A stretch of 64,000 nucleotides of DNA from JBEVJK01 sp963791325 (GTDB lineage Bacteria > Pseudomonadota > Alphaproteobacteria > Rhizobiales > Rhizobiaceae), in assembly GCA_963791325.1 (NCBI GenBank), contig CAWBRU010000021.1, positions 124,001 through 188,000 on the forward strand. Direction: 5' to 3'. The notes under the pieces are model-generated. The model ran no database searches and was not told where the DNA came from. It saw only the letters and a program-made list of their open reading frames with translations. The first letter of the stretch is position 1, and the number at the start of each line of letters is the position of its first letter. Below are positions 1 to 9,042 of the stretch, in pieces. A program made the translations under genes and the position numbers.

Positions 1-1533
1 CATGGCCGGGGTTTCCCGTACCACCACCGCGCCCGGACCGAAGCGCTCGAGCGCGAGGCCGAACCGGCCGAGCGCGTCGCCATGGGAAGCCAGCCGGTCG
101 ACGTCGTCGGCCGGCAAGTCGACGACCTCGGGCAACAGCAGAAGCTGCGCTGCGGCCGGCCGGCTGTGCAATGCCTGCTTGAGCGCTTCGTAGACCAGTC
201 GCTCATGCGCGGCATGCTGGTCGACGATGACCAGCGAATTGTCGGTCTGGGCGACGATGTAGTTGGCATGCACTTGGGCCCGCGCCGCGCCGAGTGGAAA
301 GGCCTGCTCCGGTGGCTCGGAGGCGGAGTGGTGGTCGGCGCGCGCGTCGGCGCTCGGCAGGACGCCGGCGTCGAAGGCAGCCTGCTCCTCCTCGCCGAAG
401 CCGGCAAGCGGCCGGCTGGGCGACGTGGCCGGGTCGAACGCGCGGGCGCCGCCTGGGGTGGCGGATCGAGGCGCATCCCACCTTCCTGCGCCCGGCCGGA
501 ATGCGGCGGCAAGCGCCGCGCCCGCTTCGCTGGCGGGGCGGATGCCGGCCTCGGCAAGCGCCTCGCGGATGGCGCCGATGATCAGGCCGCGCACCAGCCC
601 GGGGTCGCGAAAGCGTACATCGGCCTTGGCCGGATGGACATTGACGTCGACATCGGCCGGGTCGATCGTCAGATAGAGCACCGCCAGCGGATGGCGATCG
701 CGGGGCAGCACATCGGCAAAAGCGCCGCGCAGGGCACCGGCAATCAGCCGGTCCCGCACCGGCCGGCCATTGACGTAGGCATATTGCTGCAGCGCATTGG
801 CACGGCTGAGACCGGGCACCGACACCAGGCCGTGCAGGCTGACGCCGCCGCGCCCGCAGTCGATCGGCAGCGCATTGTCGCTGAAGGCGGTGCCCATGAC
901 CTGGCCGATGCGCCTGAGTTCGGCCCCCCCGCCGGCTGCAGCCGGCACGTCCAAGGCGGTGCGGTCGCTGCCGGTCAAAATGAACTGCACGGCCGGAAAA
1001 GCGAGCGCCATCCGCCGGACGATGTCGGTGACCGCCGCGGCTTCGGCGCGTTCGCCCTTCATGAATTTCAGCCGTGCCGGCGTGGCATGAAAGAGATCGC
1101 GGACCTCGACCATCGTGCCGCGGTTGGCTGCGGCGGGCCGGCTCGCCCCGACCACCCCGCCATCGATCCGGATTTCGGAGCCGGTTTCGGCCTCGGCCGT
1201 GCGCGTCCGGATCGCCAGCCGCGCCACCGAGCCGATCGAGGGCAAGGCCTCGCCGCGGAATCCGAGCGAGCGGATCTGGTTGATGTCGTCGAGCAGCTTC
1301 GAGGTGCAGTGCCGGCCGACGGCGAGCTTCAGCTCCGCGGCCGCAATCCCGACCCCGTCGTCGGTGACCCGGATCAGCCCGAGGCCGCCGCCCGCCGTGG
1401 CGATCTCGATGCGGCTGGCGCCCGCGTCGAGCGCGTTCTCGACAAGCTCCTTGACGACGCTCGCCGGTCGCTCGATCACCTCGCCGGCTGCAATCTGATT
1501 GATGATGGTCTCGGAGAGCGGGCGGATCGGCAT
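1..1533 (-). CDS. mutL: DNA mismatch repair protein MutL (3' end outside window)
   Basis: MutL is the GHKL ATPase that links MutS mismatch recognition to strand excision. The reading frame opens with MPIRPLSETIINQIAAGEVI at 1533 and stays open for 511 codons to the left edge. The N-terminal ATPase motifs are all visible: KELVENALDAGA (about residues 28-39), DDGVGI, TSKL and GFRGEAL. A C-terminal dimerisation part follows, with HANYIVAQTDNSLVIVDQHA close to the edge. Family members are about 600 residues, so roughly 90 codons are missing. It is divergent from the small secreted-protein gene at 1687. Identification is secure; the exact end is unseen. Confidence 0.96.
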   Translation of the reverse strand, partial: MPIRPLSETIINQIAAGEVIERPASVVKELVENALDAGASRIEIATAGGGLGLIRVTDDGVGIAAAELKLAVGRHCTSKLLDDINQIRSLGFRGEALPSIGSVARLAIRTRTAEAETGSEIRIDGGVVGASRPAAANRGTMVEVRDLFHATPARLKFMKGERAEAAAVTDIVRRMALAFPAVQFILTGSDRTALDVPAAAGGGAELRRIGQVMGTAFSDNALPIDCGRGGVSLHGLVSVPGLSRANALQQYAYVNGRPVRDRLIAGALRGAFADVLPRDRHPLAVLYLTIDPADVDVNVHPAKADVRFRDPGLVRGLIIGAIREALAEAGIRPASEAGAALAAAFRPGAGRWDAPRSATPGGARAFDPATSPSRPLAGFGEEEQAAFDAGVLPSADARADHHSASEPPEQAFPLGAARAQVHANYIVAQTDNSLVIVDQHAAHERLVYEALKQALHSRPAAAQLLLLPEVVDLPADDVDRLASHGDALGRFGLALERFGPGAVVVRETPAM

Positions 1534-1686
1534 CGCCGCATCCTATAGAGATTCGAACCGGCGGCAAAAGCCGGGCGGCGCGCGGCTGTGGACGGCCGCC
1601 TAGGGCCGACCGCCGACCTTGGGGCTGAACCGCACAATGCCGCCGTGCTATAACCGTCGCGGAGCACCTGGGAGGACGGGATCGTC

Positions 1687-2130
1687 GTGCGGGCTGTGGC
1701 TTTCCTCATCGCTGTTCTGGCCGCGGTTCCCTGCCCGGCCTGGGCCGGCGCGCCGACCGAGGCGGTGCGGCCGTTCTACACCACGCCGGGGCTCGAATTT
1801 CAGCCGGCCGCACGCGACCGCTTCATCGATCCGGCGCGCAAGGTGCTTGACGCAGACGAGGCGATCCGCAAGTCGGGCGAGACGGATGGCTGCCTCGACC
1901 CGGCGCTGGCCTTCGATGACACCGACTACGACTATGCCGATGTCATGGCGAGCCTCAAATTCGTCGAGGCGGTCAAGGGTGATCAGGCTGTGGTTTCGGC
2001 CCTGTTTCGGGCCGAGGGCGAGCCGGCCCGGGTGGAATGGAAGCTGCGCAAGGTCGGCGAGGAGTGGAAGATCGCCGACATCTTTTCGCTGACCAAGGAT
2101 TGGGCGCTCAGCCAGTTCAACTGCGAGTAG
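1687..2130 (+). CDS. Secreted small protein, DUF3828-like; host gene of the island attachment site
   Basis: This 147-residue protein has a clear signal peptide (MRAVAFLIAVLAAVPCPAWA, cleavage near residue 20). The mature part ends in VEWKLRKVGEEWKIADIF, a pattern typical of the DUF3828/NTF2-like secreted family; no enzymatic role can be assigned. The GTG start at 1687 is preceded by a GGGAGGACGGG ribosome-binding site. Its last 29 bases, including the TAG stop, belong to a 33-bp repeat that recurs at 36356, so the gene is the chromosomal target of the island. The integrated element brings its own copy of the 3' end, so the protein is unchanged. Confidence 0.75.
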   Translation: MRAVAFLIAVLAAVPCPAWAGAPTEAVRPFYTTPGLEFQPAARDRFIDPARKVLDADEAIRKSGETDGCLDPALAFDDTDYDYADVMASLKFVEAVKGDQAVVSALFRAEGEPARVEWKLRKVGEEWKIADIFSLTKDWALSQFNCE

Positions 2131-2134
2131 GCGC
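2102..2134. repeat. attL: left 33-bp direct repeat of the genomic island
   Basis: The 33 bases beginning GGGCGCTCAGCCAGTTCAAC and ending GAGTAGGCGC are repeated without a mismatch at 36356-36388. The repeat covers the 3' end of the secreted-protein gene, and the integrase gene starts 142 bp inside it. This is the arrangement expected for site-specific integration by a P4-type integrase. The overlap with the stop codon explains how the target gene stays intact. Confidence 0.9.
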
Positions 2135-2276
2135 CATGTCACGGCGAGCGCCAAAGCTTAGCAATTGTGCTGCTTTTGGTATCTTGTTGTCAGCCACATG
2201 TCACCACATATCAGGACAGCGCACCTTCCCAATGGGGGAAGAATGCGGGGAAGCTTCCTGGGCGTAGGGCAAGATC

Positions 2277-3470
2277 ATGGCGCGACTGCAAAAGCGATTG
2301 ACGGACGTCTTCGTCCGCACCACAACAGCTGCTGGCCGTCATAATGACGGGGGAGGCTTGCATCTCTCGGTAAGCCAGAGCGGCGCGAAGAGCTGGGTCT
2401 TCATCTGGCAAAAGGACGGCCGGCGCCGCGAGATGGGCCTTGGCGGCTATCCCGCGGTCAAGCTAGCGGCCGCACGCAAGAAGGCCGAGGCGACGCGCAC
2501 GGCGATCAGCGAAGGCCGTGACCCGATCGAAGAGAAGCGTAGGCCTGCGGTGCCGACCTTCGCCGAGGCCAGCGAGATGCTGTGCAAAGAGCTAGAACCC
2601 GGCTGGCGCCACCCCTCGACCGCAGTGCTCTGGCGCGCCTCAATCGAAGCGCATTGCGGTGACATGGCCGACAAGTTAGTAAGCGAAATCGGCACCGAGG
2701 ACGTTCTGGGCGCCTTGAAGCCGATCTGGGTGACAACGCACGTCACTGCCCGGCGCCTTCGCGAGCGCATCGAGCGCATCTTAAACTTCGCAAAGGCCAA
2801 GGGCTGGCGGACCGGCGAAAACCCGGCCGCATGGCGTGGGCACCTAGACCACATGCTGGCGCGGCGGAGCAGGTCGGCGCCCCGGCATCTGAAGGCGTTA
2901 CCTTACACCGAGGTCGCCGCATTCCTGCGACGGCTGCGGGCCGAGCGATCGGCGACGGCAAGGCTGATCGAGCTGGTCGTCCTGACCGCCGTTCGCTCCG
3001 GCGAGGCGCGGCTCGCGCGCTGGGACGAGATCGACCTTGATGCCAAGCTCTGGACACTTCCAGCCGAGCGCATGAAGGTCGGCAAGCCGCACGTAGTGCC
3101 GCTGTCCTCATCGGCCGTGCAGGTGCTCACCCAGTTGGCCGAGATGCGACAGTCGGGCATGGTGTTCCCAGGCAAGAAATCCGGCCAGCCGCTGTCGATC
3201 GGCAGCCCCGATCGGCTGTCGCGGGCGATGAAGGTCCAGGGCAGCCTGACGGTCCACGGTTTCCGCTCGGCCTTCCGCGACTGGGCCGGCAACGAAACGC
3301 GCTTTCCGCGGGAGATCGCCGAGGAGGCTTTGGCACACGCGGTCGGCAATGCGGTCGAGCGGGCATACCGTCGCGGCAGCGCCCTGGAGAAGCGGCGTCA
3401 GTTGATGCAGGCCTGGGCCGACTACGTCGAGCGCCACGCTGACGCCAAGGTCGTCCAGCTCCACGCCTGA
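2277..3470 (+). CDS. int: P4-type tyrosine recombinase/integrase of the island
   Basis: The 397-residue protein has an N-terminal DUF4102 arm-binding domain (about residues 1-85, including LGGYPAVKLAAARKKA), a core-binding domain (about 95-190) and a C-terminal catalytic domain. The catalytic residues are in place: R240 (TAVRSGE), H327-x2-R330 (HGFRSAFRDWA), H354 and the nucleophile Y364 (ERAYRR). Length is normal for the family. It lies immediately inside attL, reads into the island, and is followed by a strong terminator. It should catalyse integration into, and with an excisionase removal from, the 3' end of the gene at 1687. Confidence 0.95.
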   Translation: MARLQKRLTDVFVRTTTAAGRHNDGGGLHLSVSQSGAKSWVFIWQKDGRRREMGLGGYPAVKLAAARKKAEATRTAISEGRDPIEEKRRPAVPTFAEASEMLCKELEPGWRHPSTAVLWRASIEAHCGDMADKLVSEIGTEDVLGALKPIWVTTHVTARRLRERIERILNFAKAKGWRTGENPAAWRGHLDHMLARRSRSAPRHLKALPYTEVAAFLRRLRAERSATARLIELVVLTAVRSGEARLARWDEIDLDAKLWTLPAERMKVGKPHVVPLSSSAVQVLTQLAEMRQSGMVFPGKKSGQPLSIGSPDRLSRAMKVQGSLTVHGFRSAFRDWAGNETRFPREIAEEALAHAVGNAVERAYRRGSALEKRRQLMQAWADYVERHADAKVVQLHA

Positions 3471-3497
3471 CACTCCACCCCCGTTTTCGATGCCCGC

Positions 3498-3523
3498 GGC
3501 CGCCTTCGGGCGGCCTCTTTTTT
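3498..3523 (+). terminator. Rho-independent terminator of the integrase gene
   Basis: A 7-bp GC stem (GGCCGCC / GGCGGCC) closes a TTCG tetraloop and is followed by TCTTTTTT. It lies 28 bp after the integrase stop codon. Confidence 0.85.
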
Positions 3524-3875
3524 GCCTACTGACCGGCGTCGGAGGCTCGTGGAGGGGCGTTGTGCATTGTGAAGGGCCCGATCCTCCCCCCAAGTCCGAA
3601 ACACGCGTCAGCGGCCTTCCCTGTGGTCTCTCCGGAAAGGATAGAGAGTATCATTTGTAGAATGGAAGTTGATGAGATCTTCGTCGCGACCGTGTAGGTA
3701 TTCACTCGAATAGTAGCAGACAGTGATATTTTTAACCGCTCTATGGATACCAAGATATAACCCGTTAATATCTATCCATATCTTAGGCCGATGGCAAAAA
3801 TGACTATTGAGGCTTATACACCGAGCATGCAATGAGTTGTAGTTAGAAGACTGGATCCTGGAGAGGGACTGCGAG
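3524..3875. other. AT-rich non-coding stretch before the excisionase-like gene
   Basis: No convincing gene lies here. The stretch is much richer in A and T than its surroundings from about 3640 to 3850. It probably holds the promoter and operator region of the xis-like gene; no clean operator palindrome was recognised. Confidence 0.4.
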
Positions 3876-4127
3876 ATGAGGAAGAAGAACAAGCCGGCTG
3901 CGGGCGATCCCTGGGCGGAGGGGCTGCCGTTCTTGACGGTATCAGAGACAGCACGGGTGCTGCGACGTTCGGTTCCGACTGTCTATCGCTTGGCGGGCGA
4001 AGGTCATCTGACGGTGCGCAAGTCTGGCGCCCGCACCCTATTCGCCCGCGCGGAGATCGAGAAATATCTGGCGACGATGCCGAGCGGCTTGGCGACCTCG
4101 CCCAATCCACGGGCGGCCGCCGAATGA
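3876..4127 (+). CDS. Excisionase/AlpA-like helix-turn-helix protein
   Basis: This 83-residue protein carries the compact winged helix-turn-helix of the excisionase (helix-turn-helix_17) family. The core LTVSETARVLRRSVPTVYRL is followed by a wing with RTLFARAEIEKYL (residues about 18-65). Such proteins act as recombination directionality factors or small regulators in integrative elements, which fits its place right after the integrase. The stop codon overlaps the ATG of the next frame (ATGA), suggesting coupling. Whether it serves excision or transcription cannot be told. Confidence 0.75.
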   Translation: MRKKNKPAAGDPWAEGLPFLTVSETARVLRRSVPTVYRLAGEGHLTVRKSGARTLFARAEIEKYLATMPSGLATSPNPRAAAE

Positions 4128-4564
4128 TGGATGAGGCCGCCGAAAAGGTTTGCAAACCAGGGCGAGGTGCCGCCGCTTGGGCTCGGTGCTCGAACTCAAG
4201 GAGGTCTGCGACCGCGCACTGGCCAACCCGGGGAACGCAGGCGTGCTCGACCCTGGTCGAGCTCCCCGGCATTGACCGCAAGATCTCAGAGCCGGTGCAC
4301 GCCACGCATCTGGCGCGCTGGCCGCCCAGGTGCCCCGGGCAGCGACCCAAGCCGCACAAGGCGCCTCACGCCAAGTTCCATCCCGTGCCTGCGCTGAGGG
4401 CAGGAAGGGCGCCTGCGATTGTCAATTGGATGGATCGGATCATCGGCCTGCTGAAGCTGCTGGCGGCCGTTGACCGAACCGAGCGCACCAAGCCGGCGCC
4501 GCAAGATGTCGCGGCAGGGGAGGAAGAGGTGCCCTATCGGACGTACTTGCACGGGCGCTGGTGA
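4124..4564 (+). CDS. Hypothetical phage-type protein, probably frameshifted
   Basis: The frame starts in an ATGA overlap with the upstream gene and ends in a GTGA overlap with the helicase gene. It is thus the middle gene of a coupled trio. The C-terminal half (from about LVELPGIDRKI, 4255 onward, to EEEVPYRTYLHGRW) reads as good coding sequence. The first part looks better in another frame (LGSVLELKEVCDRALANPGNAGVLD at about 4178-4250). One extra base near 4250 in a CCC run would explain this. No domain was recognised. Confidence 0.45.
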   Translation: MMDEAAEKVCKPGRGAAAWARCSNSRRSATAHWPTRGTQACSTLVELPGIDRKISEPVHATHLARWPPRCPGQRPKPHKAPHAKFHPVPALRAGRAPAIVNWMDRIIGLLKLLAAVDRTERTKPAPQDVAAGEEEVPYRTYLHGRW

Positions 4565-5590
4565 CGGCGTCGCGAAAGAGAAAAAAGTCCGCCGCACGGC
4601 CTGCTCGTCCGATCATTCTTCGACCCTACCAGGAAAAGACCTTGCGGGCCGCGCAGCCCTATCTCGACCGCGGTGGCCGGGCGGGCCTCATAGTACAGCC
4701 GACGGGAGCGGGAAAATCGGTGCTTCTGGCCGAGCTGTGCCGGCGTCAGCTGAGCAGCCAGCCGGGCTCCCGGGTCGGCGTCTTCACGCATGTCAAGGAG
4801 CTGATCGAGCAGGACCATGGCGAGCTGATCCGGCTGTGGCCGGATACGCCGGCCGGAATACTTTGCGCCGGCCTTGGCCGCCTCGACACCGACGCGGAGA
4901 TCCTCTCCGCCGGGGTGCACTCCGCCTACCGCTCCGTCGCCGACCTCGACCGCTTCGATCTCGCCCTGGTCGACGAGGCGCATCTGATCGGCCGCCGCTC
5001 CGGGACCATGTACGGCCGTCTTCTGGACGGCATCCGCGAGGTGCACCCGGAGCTGCCGCTGATTGGCCTCACCGCGACGCCGTTCCGCCTAGACAGCGGC
5101 CGCCTTGACCAGGGCAAAGGCGCGCTGTTCGACACGGTGATCCACGAGGTGCCGGTCACCGAGCTGATCGACGACGGCTTCCTGGTCAGGCCCATTGCCT
5201 ACGGCACGGCCACGCAGATCGACACCTCCGTCGACGGTATCCGGGCGGGCGAGTTCATCGCCGGCGAGCTGAAGGCGCGGCGCTGCGGGGCGAGGTCGTT
5301 GCCGGCGCTGCGAGGAGCTGGCCCTGCTTGGCGAGGGTCGCAAGAAATGGTTGGTCTTCGGGTTGTCGATCCGCCACGCCGACGAGATCGAGACGGCGCT
5401 CGGGCTGCGCGGCATCACCGCCAAGCCGGTTTCGAGCGCGACGCCGGACGACGAACGCAAGACGACGATTGCAGACTTTCGGGCTGGGGAGATCCGGTCG
5501 CTGATTTCGGTCAACATCTCGGCACCGGCTTCAACGTGCCCGACGTCGACCCCGTCGCGCTGATGCGGCCGACATGGTCACCAGCGCTCT
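4561..5590 (+). pseudogene. Phage-type SF2 (DEAH) helicase, 5' part; frameshifted and interrupted by nested IS elements
   Basis: The GTG start overlaps the preceding stop. The N-terminal RecA-like half is intact: Q-like motif LRPYQEKTL, Walker A PTGAGKS (47-53), DEAH (138-141) and TATPFR (171-176). A frameshift near 5285 moves the reading to KKWLVFGLSIRHADEIETAL, and another near 5520 moves it back to GTGFNVPDVDPVALMRPT. At 5590 the gene is cut by an IS630-type element. Motif VI (QQVGRGVRPAPGKTE) reappears at about 9166, 3.6 kb away. The ancestral protein resembled phage helicases that unwind DNA for replication or repair. It is certainly inactive now. Confidence 0.85.
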
Positions 5591-5599
5591 AGAAGCGGT

Positions 5600-6200
5600 T
5601 CACGTTTTGACGGAAGCGTATCCAGCATTTGCGAGATAGCTCTGGCATTCGCGGGGTTCGATTGTTTCGACCAGGTGGCCGATGTGGCGCCAAGTGTCTT
5701 CGACGGTGCGCGTCTGGGCGACCCGCATCCAGTGCTTGATCTTGGCGAAGGTTTGCTCGATCGGATTGAGATCGGGAGAATAGGGCGGCAGGTACCAGAG
5801 CCGCGCGCCGGCGGCCCGGATCATCTGTCTGATGGCAGCCGACTTGTGTGAGCCGAGGTTATCCATGACGACGATGTCGCCGGGTTTCAGATTGGGGACG
5901 AGCTGCTGCTCCACATAGGCGCGGAAGCATTGGCCGTTGATCGGACCGTCGAAGACGCACGGAGCGGCAAGCCGGTCGCAGCGCAAGGCGCCGAGGAAGG
6001 TCAGCGTGCGCCAGTGGCCATGCGGGGCGAAGCTGCGCAGGCGCTTGCCTCTCGGTCCCCAGCCGCGTCGCGGAGCCATGTTGGTCTTGATCCAGGTCTC
6101 GTCGATGAAGACCAGCCGCCGCGGGTCGAGGCCGGCTTGCCAGGATCTCCAACGCTGCCGTCGGCGGGCAATGTCGGAGCGGGCCTGCTCAAGGGCGAAC
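5600..6200 (-). CDS. IS630-family transposase, catalytic part (orfB)
   Basis: The frame carries the DDE nuclease core of IS630/Tc1-mariner transposases: LVFIDETW (first Asp), IVVMDNLGSHKS (second Asp) and PPYSPDLNPIEQTFAKIK (Glu). It has no good start of its own. The reading enters from orfA through a one-base shift in a run of eight A residues (8 T on the plus strand, 6205-6212), as in other two-frame IS630 elements. Together the two frames give the usual transposase of roughly 310 residues. Confidence 0.85.
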
Positions 6201-6548
6201 AGCGTTTTTTTTGAACCGCAGTCCCTCGCGCCGCAGGAACAGCCAGACCGCGTTGTGCGAGACCTTCACCCCGCGATCCGCCAGTTCGTCCTTCAGACGA
6301 TGAAGCGACAGATGTGGGGTCTGGTTGATCCGCTCCACGATGAAGGCGCGATGCGGCTCAAGCACGCGCTTGCGATGCCCGCCCATCTTGCCGGGCGCCA
6401 CCGAGCCGGTCGCGCGATGGCGCTGCGACCACTTCACCACCGAAGAAACCGCAACGCCGAACCGCGCCGCAACCAACCGGCAGCTATCGCCGGCCAAAAC
6501 CGCCGCCACAACACGCTCACGGAGATCGGTCGAAAGGGCTCGCGTCAT
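6189..6548 (-). CDS. IS630-family transposase, DNA-binding part (orfA)
   Basis: From MTRALSTDLRERVV the frame encodes the paired helix-turn-helix of IS630 transposases (GVAVSSVVKWSQRH; VSHNAVWLFLRREGLRFKK). I chose the ATG at 6548 rather than an upstream one because homologous elements begin with this sequence. The frame ends soon after a run of eight A residues. A one-base shift there joins it to the catalytic frame. Confidence 0.85.
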   Translation of the reverse strand: MTRALSTDLRERVVAAVLAGDSCRLVAARFGVAVSSVVKWSQRHRATGSVAPGKMGGHRKRVLEPHRAFIVERINQTPHLSLHRLKDELADRGVKVSHNAVWLFLRREGLRFKKNAVRP

Positions 6549-6963
6549 CCGATGCTGGCCTCCACTCCAGCCAGCATCGTGAATCACAAAATCCGAAACA
6601 CCGGAATCTGGAGGCTTCTGTGAGGTCCGCATGCTCGACGGAGCCGCCTGGCAGGACGTCGGACCTCATTGCAAGCCGGATTGAACGAAGCCGCGGGGCA
6701 GGACTGGCACTATGGGGATTGTAGCCCGGAGCAGTGGCCGGGATAGTCTTCGCCAGATTGATGAAGGGCTCTCGGGATGCGATGACGGCGAAGGACGCCA
6801 CGATAGAGGACAGAATCTTGATGGCGGGTGCCGTCGGTCAGATTGCTGTGCCTCTCATCACCAGCCTGGCTGCTTCCGCCCTTGTGCGATGGGCCAAGAG
6901 TTGGCGTTCCGACGTCCATGGTGACGGATGCTGGGCATAGCGATGAGGACACACCGGGCGCGA

Positions 6964-8151
6964 TCATGAGGTGTCGCTCCAGAAAGGGCTCGGCGGCGCC
7001 TGTCCGCACCGCCAGATGGCGAGCGTGATCATCGGTCCTCCGCAGCATGGGCAGCGATGCACTGATGCGAGGGGTGCGGCGGCGGCGATGCTTTCGGCAT
7101 CCGGTTCGAGATTGTTCTGTCGCGGGTTGGCCAGCAGGCTGCGGCACAGTTCGAGCCTGGTGGTGCGATGACCATTGGCGAGGAAGCCGTAGTGGCGGAT
7201 GCGATGGAAGCCGTCCGGCAAGGTGTGCAGCAGGAAGCGACGGATGAACTCGTGGGCGTCGAGCGTCATGATCTTCGTCCTGCCGCCGTGACGATAATCT
7301 CTCCAGCGGAACGCGACGCGATCGTCGTCCATGCTGATCAGCCGGGAGTTGGCGATGGCGACGCGATGGGTGTAGCGGCCGAGATAGGCCAGCACCTGTT
7401 CCGGCCCGCCGAAGGGTGGCTTGGCGTAGACGACCCATTCGAGGCGACGGACTTCGGCGAACAGGCGGGTGAAGGCAGCAGGCTCGGCCAGGTCGGCGAG
7501 ATCGCCGAAGAAGTTGAGGCTGCCCGCATCGTAGGCGACGCGCAGTTCCTCCAGAAAGAGCCGCCGAAACAGACGCGACAGCACGCGCACCGGCAGAAAG
7601 AAGCCGGGCCGGCAGGAGATCCAGCGTGTGCCGTCGAGCGACACGCCACCGCCCGGCACGATGCAATGCAGGTGGGGATGATAGGTGAGGGTCTGGCCCC
7701 AGCTGTGCAGCACCGCGATGAGGCCGATCTCTGCGCCGAGATGCCTGGGATCCGCGGCGATCGTGCGCAGCGTCTCGGCGGCCGCCTTGAACAGGATCGT
7801 GTAGACCACCGCCTTGTTCTGGAAAGCGATCGCGGCGATCTCGGCCGGCAGCGTGAACACGACGTGGAAGTAGGCAACCGGCAGCAGCTCGTCCTGCCGC
7901 GCGGCAAGCCAGTCCCGGCAGGCCTGGCCCTGGCACTTCGGGCAGTGCCGGTTGCGGCAGGAATTGTAGGCCACGCGGATCGCCCCGCAGGACCGGCAGC
8001 CCTCGACATGGCCGCCCAGTTCGGCGGTCCGGCACAGCTCGATCGCGCTCATCACACGGCGCTCGACACGTCCGAGATGACCGTCATTGACCTGCCGATA
8101 CGCCTCGCCATGGCGGCGGAAGATATCCGCCACCTCCAGTCTCGCCGACAT
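6964..8151 (-). CDS. IS91-family transposase (Y1 HUH-type)
   Basis: The 395-residue protein shows the family layout. An N-terminal zinc-binding region contains CRSCGAIRVAYNSCRNRHCPKC. The HUH motif follows in TYHPHLHCIVPGGG. The single catalytic tyrosine lies in LAYLGRYTHRVAIANSRL, and a C-terminal zinc finger reads CPCCGG. These transposases move single-stranded DNA by a rolling-circle-like route. The gene starts 12 bp after the stop of the recombinase gene, so the two probably form one unit. No frameshift is visible, and the gene may still be active. Confidence 0.93.
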   Translation of the reverse strand: MSARLEVADIFRRHGEAYRQVNDGHLGRVERRVMSAIELCRTAELGGHVEGCRSCGAIRVAYNSCRNRHCPKCQGQACRDWLAARQDELLPVAYFHVVFTLPAEIAAIAFQNKAVVYTILFKAAAETLRTIAADPRHLGAEIGLIAVLHSWGQTLTYHPHLHCIVPGGGVSLDGTRWISCRPGFFLPVRVLSRLFRRLFLEELRVAYDAGSLNFFGDLADLAEPAAFTRLFAEVRRLEWVVYAKPPFGGPEQVLAYLGRYTHRVAIANSRLISMDDDRVAFRWRDYRHGGRTKIMTLDAHEFIRRFLLHTLPDGFHRIRHYGFLANGHRTTRLELCRSLLANPRQNNLEPDAESIAAAAPLASVHRCPCCGGPMITLAIWRCGQAPPSPFWSDTS

Positions 8152-8163
8152 GGGCGGACCGGA

Positions 8164-9042
8164 TCAGCCCGGCGGCACCACCTCGATGTTCAGCCGGTCG
8201 AGCGGGCTCGTCGTGCGCCGGATGAGACCGTTCGAGACCTTGGTGTAGCGCGCCGTGGTCGACAGATTGTTGTGGCCGAGCAGCACCTGGATGATGCGGA
8301 TGTCGGTACCGTTCTCCAGCAGATGCGTGGCGAAGCTGTGCCTGAGCGTGTGCACCGTCACGCGCTTGTCGATGCCGGCGGCCGCACGCGCCGAGCGGCA
8401 GGCCGAATACAGCACCTGCACGTCGATGGGGCGGTTCACGTCCCGGCCGGGAAACAGCCAGCCCTGCGGCTTCGCCAGACGCCAGTAGACCCGCAGGATG
8501 CGCAGAAGCTGCGCCGACAGCATCACGGTGCGGTCCTTGCCGCCCTTGCCGTGCTCGACACGGATGACGCCGCGTTCGCTGTCGATGTCGCCGACCTTCA
8601 GCCCGACGGTCTCCGAGGCGCGAAGACCTGCTGCGTAGGCCGTCGTCAGGGCGGTGCGTGTCTTCAGGCTCGGCACCGCCTCCAGGAAACGGACGACCTC
8701 GTCGGCGCTCAGCACCACCGGCAGCGTGCGCGGCGCGCGGGCATAGACGATCCGTTCCGGAATCTCGGCATGGCCCAGCGTCACGCCGTAGAAGAACCGC
8801 AGTGCGCACACCGTCTGGTTCAGCGCCGGCCACGAGATCCCCGGCGAAACCAGATGCACCTGGAAGGCGCGGACGTCCTCCAGGCCGAGCCGGTCCGGCG
8901 AGCGGCCGAAATAGCGGGAAAACTTCGCCACCGCGTGCACGTAGGATCGTTGCGTGGCCGGCGACAGATTGCGGATCGTCATGTCCTCGATCATGCGTCG
9001 GCGAAGAGGGCTCAACTCGGCCATCTCAATGCTCCTGTTCAA
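8164..9042 (-). CDS. XerD-like tyrosine recombinase of the IS91-type element
   Basis: The 292-residue protein has a SAM-like N-terminal domain and a complete catalytic domain. Visible motifs are AAGLRASE (Arg I), HTLRHSFATHLLENG (His-x-x-Arg), LLGHNNLSTTARYT (second His and the nucleophilic Tyr). It stands upstream of the IS91 transposase inside the same inverted ends. It may resolve or assist transposition of the element. It is unrelated in subfamily to the island integrase at 2277. Confidence 0.9.
   Translation of the reverse strand: MNRSIEMAELSPLRRRMIEDMTIRNLSPATQRSYVHAVAKFSRYFGRSPDRLGLEDVRAFQVHLVSPGISWPALNQTVCALRFFYGVTLGHAEIPERIVYARAPRTLPVVLSADEVVRFLEAVPSLKTRTALTTAYAAGLRASETVGLKVGDIDSERGVIRVEHGKGGKDRTVMLSAQLLRILRVYWRLAKPQGWLFPGRDVNRPIDVQVLYSACRSARAAAGIDKRVTVHTLRHSFATHLLENGTDIRIIQVLLGHNNLSTTARYTKVSNGLIRRTTSPLDRLNIEVVPPG

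Noticed and set aside
2102..2134. Idea that the attachment repeat is the 3' end of a tRNA or tmRNA gene
   Set aside because: The 33 bp have no tRNA arm structure or CCA end; they are the last codons of the secreted-protein gene with its TAG stop.
3608..3892. A 94-codon minus-strand frame in the AT-rich stretch before the excisionase-like gene
   Set aside because: No ribosome-binding site or family, and composition follows the AT-rich background; promoter DNA is the simpler reading.
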